Origin: Caulobacteraceae bacterium UBA5005
GTDB lineage: Bacteria > Pseudomonadota > Alphaproteobacteria > Caulobacterales > Caulobacteraceae
Assembly: GCA_002398405.1 (NCBI GenBank)
Contig: DGYN01000105.1
Location: forward strand, 67,123 to 74,567
Reading direction: 5' to 3'
Length of the DNA stretch: 7,445 nucleotides
A program made the translations under genes and the position numbers. Below are positions 4,721 through 7,445 of the stretch, piece by piece. Position 1 is the first letter of the stretch. Each line of letters begins with the position of its first letter. The notes beneath the pieces were generated by a model. The model was not told the origin of the DNA. It did no database searches and saw only the letters and a list, made by a program, of their open reading frames with translations.

Positions 4721-6748
4721 GTGGAAACCATCGTCTCCCTCATCGTCTTCGGACCCCTGATCGGCGCCGCCATCGCGGGCCTCTTCGGCCAAAAGCTCGG
4801 CAATGTCCCGTCCCAGGCGGTGACCACCGGCTTCCTGTTCCTGTCGGCGATCCTTTCCTGGTACGTGTTCAGCCAGTGGACCTGGCATCACCTCGAAGCC
4901 TTCACCGTCACCCTCGCGCCCTTCATCCACGTCGGGGATTTCATCTCCAACTGGTCGATCAGGATCGACGCCCTGTCGGTCACCATGCTGGTGGTGGTGA
5001 ACACGGTCAGCGCGCTCGTCCACCTCTACAGCTGGGGCTATATGGCCGAGGATCCGCACAAGCCGCGGTTCTTTGCCTACCTCTCGCTCTTCACCTTCGC
5101 CATGCTGGCGCTGGTCACCGCCGCCGACTTCATGCAGCTGTTCTTCGGCTGGGAGGGCGTGGGCCTGGCCTCCTACCTGCTCATCGGCTTCTGGTTCCAC
5201 AAGCCGACCGCCAACGCCGCCTCGATCAAGGCCTTCGTGGTCAACCGGGTCGGGGACTTCGGCTTCGCGCTCGGCATCATGACCACTTACTGGGCCTTCG
5301 GGACCATCCAGTTTGCCGAACTCTTCCCGTTGATCGCCGAGGGCGCGAGCCGCACCTGGGAATTCGCCGGCGCCCACTGGAAGCTGGTCGACCTCGCCTG
5401 CGCCCTGCTGTTCGTGGGCGCCATGGGCAAATCCGCCCAGTTCTTCCTGCACACCTGGCTGCCCGACGCCATGGAGGGCCCGACGCCCGTGTCCGCCCTG
5501 ATCCACGCGGCGACCATGGTCACCGCCGGCGTCTATATGGTCTGCCTGCTGTCGCCGATGTTCGAGTACGCGCCGATCGCCAAGGACATTGTCACCATCG
5601 TCGGCGCGGTCACGGCTCTCTTCGCCGCGACGGTGGGTCTCACCCAAAACGACATCAAGCGGGTCATCGCCTATTCGACCTGTTCGCAGCTCGGCTACAT
5701 GTTCTTCGCGGCTGGCGTCGGCGCCTACGAGGCGGCGATGTTCCACCTCTTCACCCACGCCTTCTTCAAGGCCCTGCTGTTCCTGGGCGCCGGCTCGGTG
5801 ATCCACGGCATGCACCACGAGCAGGACATGCGGCGTTACGGCGCCCTGTGGAAGCTCCTGCCCGTCACCTATGCGGTGATGACCATCGGCACCATCGCCA
5901 TCACCGGCCTGGGCATCCCTGAGGTCTTCGGTTTCGCCGGCTTCTATTCCAAGGACACCATCATCGAGTCCGCCTTCGCCTGGGGCGCTGAGAACAGCGT
6001 CGGCGATTTCGCCGGCTACATCGGCCTTCTGGTCGCGGGCCTGACTGCCTTCTACTCCTGGCGCGTCGCCTTCTTCACCTTCCACGGCCACAAGCGCTGG
6101 GGCGAGCATGACGACCATGCTCATGGCCACGACGACCACGCGGCCCATGCTCACGACGATCACGGCCACGGTCACGACCACAAGCCGCACGAAAGCCCGT
6201 GGGTCATGCTGGTCCCGATCATCCTCCTGGCGGTCGGCGCGGTCTTCGCGGGCTTCGTCTTCGCCCCCTATTTCGTCGGCCACCACGAGAACGAATTCTG
6301 GCGCGGCGCCATCTTCTCAGGCCCCGAAAATCACGTCCTGGAGCACGCCCACCATTCGCCCGCCTGGGTGATCTGGGCGCCGCTGGTCGCCTCGATCACC
6401 GGCCTGCTGGTCGCCGCCTATATGTATCTCTGGAAGGAAGGCCTGGGCGCCAGGCTCGCCGCCCGCAAGGGTCCCTTCTACCTGTTCAGCTACAACAAGT
6501 GGTTCTTCGACGAGCTCTATGACGCGACCTTCGTGCGCCTGGCCCGCATCCTCGGCGACTTTTTCTGGAAGGTCGGGGACAAGAAGATCATCGACGGCCT
6601 GGGCCCCGACGGCGTCGCCTGGCTCTCAGGCAAACTTGGCAAGCTGACTGGCCGTCTGCAGACCGGCTACGTCTACCACTATGCGTTCGTGATGCTGCTC
6701 GGCGTGCTGGGCCTGGTCTCCTACGCCCTCTGGGCCTGGGGCTCGTAA
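4721..6748 (+). CDS. nuoL: NADH-quinone oxidoreductase subunit L (NuoL)
   Basis: Distal antiporter-like proton-pumping subunit (ND5 homologue) with the long lateral helix. It has 675 residues, longer than the 613 of E. coli but common in alphaproteobacteria. It starts with GTG, giving METIVSLIVFGPLIGAAIAG, a typical NuoL N-terminus. Pumping residues are present: Glu145 (FFGWEGVGLASYLL), Lys237 (MGKSAQFFLHTWLPDAMEGP) and Lys411 (GFYSKDTIIESAF), corresponding to E. coli Glu144, Lys229 and Lys399. After helix 13 (ending FFTFHGHK) there is a His/Asp-rich loop at 463-490 with 12 His and 7 Asp. A second, milder His cluster (521-522 and 538-545, NHVLEHAHHSP) is closer to what I expect in the family. 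The C-terminal part (YNKWFFDELYD onward) fits the lateral helix and last membrane helix. It is separated from nuoK by the repeat-bearing spacer and from nuoM by 2 nt. Confidence 0.98.
   Translation: METIVSLIVFGPLIGAAIAGLFGQKLGNVPSQAVTTGFLFLSAILSWYVFSQWTWHHLEAFTVTLAPFIHVGDFISNWSIRIDALSVTMLVVVNTVSALVHLYSWGYMAEDPHKPRFFAYLSLFTFAMLALVTAADFMQLFFGWEGVGLASYLLIGFWFHKPTANAASIKAFVVNRVGDFGFALGIMTTYWAFGTIQFAELFPLIAEGASRTWEFAGAHWKLVDLACALLFVGAMGKSAQFFLHTWLPDAMEGPTPVSALIHAATMVTAGVYMVCLLSPMFEYAPIAKDIVTIVGAVTALFAATVGLTQNDIKRVIAYSTCSQLGYMFFAAGVGAYEAAMFHLFTHAFFKALLFLGAGSVIHGMHHEQDMRRYGALWKLLPVTYAVMTIGTIAITGLGIPEVFGFAGFYSKDTIIESAFAWGAENSVGDFAGYIGLLVAGLTAFYSWRVAFFTFHGHKRWGEHDDHAHGHDDHAAHAHDDHGHGHDHKPHESPWVMLVPIILLAVGAVFAGFVFAPYFVGHHENEFWRGAIFSGPENHVLEHAHHSPAWVIWAPLVASITGLLVAAYMYLWKEGLGARLAARKGPFYLFSYNKWFFDELYDATFVRLARILGDFFWKVGDKKIIDGLGPDGVAWLSGKLGKLTGRLQTGYVYHYAFVMLLGVLGLVSYALWAWGS
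6110..6190 (+). repeat. Coding tandem repeat: His/Asp-rich loop of NuoL
   Basis: In the NuoL frame the repeats read DDHAHGH (464-470), DDHAAHAH (471-478), DDHGHGH (479-485) and DHKPH (486-490): three and a half degenerate heptads, each opening with GAC-GAC/GAT-CA(C/T) codons. Codon differences between units show that the array is not a fresh duplication. The composition resembles metal-binding loops of zinc transporters. By NuoL topology it should face the cytoplasm between helices 13 and 14. Confidence 0.85.
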
Positions 6749-6750
6749 GA

Positions 6751-7445
6751 ATGACCGGCATCCTCTCCCTCACCACCTTTTCGCCGCTGATCGGGGTCGC
6801 CCTGATCCTGGCGTTGCGCGTCTTCGCCAAGGACAAGACCAAGGTCGACGGAACCGCCAAGTGGATCGCCCTGGTCACGACGCTGGCGACCCTGGGCCTG
6901 TCGATCGTCCTCACCGCATCCTTCGATCCGGCCAACGCGGGCTTTCAGTTCCTGGAAGAGGCCAAGTGGTTCGGCCTTCTGAATTACCGCATGGGCGTCG
7001 ACGGAATCTCGGTGCTGTTCGTCCTGCTGACCGCCTTCCTCCTGCCGCTCTGCATCCTCGGCGGCTGGAGCGCCATCAAGGACCGCGTCCCGGAATACCT
7101 CATCGCCTTCCTGGTGCTCGAGGCCCTGGTCATCGGCGTCTTCTGCGCCCTGGATATCATTGTTTTCTATCTGTTTTTTGAGATGCAGCTAGTGCCGATG
7201 TTCCTCATCATCGGCATCTGGGGTGGTAAAAATCGTGTCTACGCAGCCTTCAAGTTCTTCCTCTACACCCTGCTAGGCTCGGTCCTGATGCTGGCCGCGA
7301 TCCTGGCCATGATCGGCATCTCCGGCACCGCCTCGATCCCAGAGCTGATGAACTACAAGTTCGGCGCCGACATCCAGACCTGGCTGTGGCTCGCCTTCTT
7401 CGCCTCCTTTGCGGTGAAGATGCCCATGTGGCCGGTGCACACCTG
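6751..7445 (+). CDS. nuoM: NADH-quinone oxidoreductase subunit M (NuoM), 3'-truncated by the window edge
   Basis: Antiporter-like proton-pumping membrane subunit (ND4 homologue). 231 codons are visible, out of about 500 expected, and the frame is open to the last base. The start ATG lies 2 nt after the nuoL stop, with no strong Shine-Dalgarno (TAAGA just upstream), so coupling to nuoL translation is likely. It begins MTGILSLTTFSPLIGVALIL. Glu144 (in FYLFFEMQLVPM) corresponds to the essential E. coli Glu144. GIWGGKNRVYAAFKFFLYTLLGS (155-177) is strongly family-like, though the first part of that block is AT-richer than its surroundings. Lys223 in FAVKMPMWPVHT is the expected helix-7 lysine. 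The EMQLVP wording after Glu144 differs from the EGGLIP I would expect in alphaproteobacteria, but the key acid is kept. Confidence 0.97.
   Translation, partial: MTGILSLTTFSPLIGVALILALRVFAKDKTKVDGTAKWIALVTTLATLGLSIVLTASFDPANAGFQFLEEAKWFGLLNYRMGVDGISVLFVLLTAFLLPLCILGGWSAIKDRVPEYLIAFLVLEALVIGVFCALDIIVFYLFFEMQLVPMFLIIGIWGGKNRVYAAFKFFLYTLLGSVLMLAAILAMIGISGTASIPELMNYKFGADIQTWLWLAFFASFAVKMPMWPVHT

Noticed and set aside
4604..6286. Long antisense open frame of 560 codons opposite nuoL
   Set aside because: It lies wholly opposite a well-conserved gene, is low-complexity and rich in Glu, Gly, Asp, His and Arg, and arises because GC-rich third positions leave few stops on the other strand. No family features are seen.

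Overview
This window is the 3' half of a proton-pumping NADH:quinone oxidoreductase (respiratory complex I, NDH-1) operon, all on the + strand: nuoG (5'-truncated) - nuoH - small lipoprotein gene - nuoI - nuoJ - nuoK - 227-nt repeat-rich spacer - nuoL - nuoM (3'-truncated). The gene order is the canonical bacterial nuoA-N order. High GC, heavy use of C/G at third codon positions, a NuoG lacking the extra N7 cluster motif, and mitochondrial-like NuoH/NuoI/NuoL sequences suggest an alphaproteobacterium. Caulobacterales (Caulobacter/Phenylobacterium-like) is my best guess from overall resemblance, not from a search.

Layout. Positions 1-1713 encode most of NuoG, the peripheral-arm iron-sulfur subunit. 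NuoH (1717-2784) is the membrane subunit at the quinone site. An 83-residue putative lipoprotein (2781-3032) is joined to both neighbours by 4-nt ATGA overlaps. NuoI (3029-3523) carries the N6a/N6b clusters. NuoJ (3574-4188) and NuoK (4185-4493) are small membrane subunits, again overlapping by 4 nt. NuoL (4721-6748) and NuoM (6751 to the end) are antiporter-like proton-pumping subunits. Nearly all junctions are between -4 and +3 nt, which implies one polycistronic, translationally coupled message. The exceptions are the 50-nt nuoI-nuoJ gap and the 227-nt nuoK-nuoL spacer.

How the genes work together. Electrons from NADH (NuoE/F, upstream) pass through the NuoG clusters to NuoI and then to quinone at the NuoH interface. 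The energy drives proton translocation through NuoH, J, K, L and M in the membrane arm.

I find no new defence, mobile or regulatory system here: this is mostly core metabolism. The parts worth a second look are the small lipoprotein gene inside the operon, the structured repeats between nuoK and nuoL (two exactly tandem 25-nt hairpin units with different but fully paired stems, then a separate nested inverted repeat), and a histidine/aspartate repeat in a NuoL loop. No promoter, tRNA, rRNA, CRISPR array or insertion sequence is visible.
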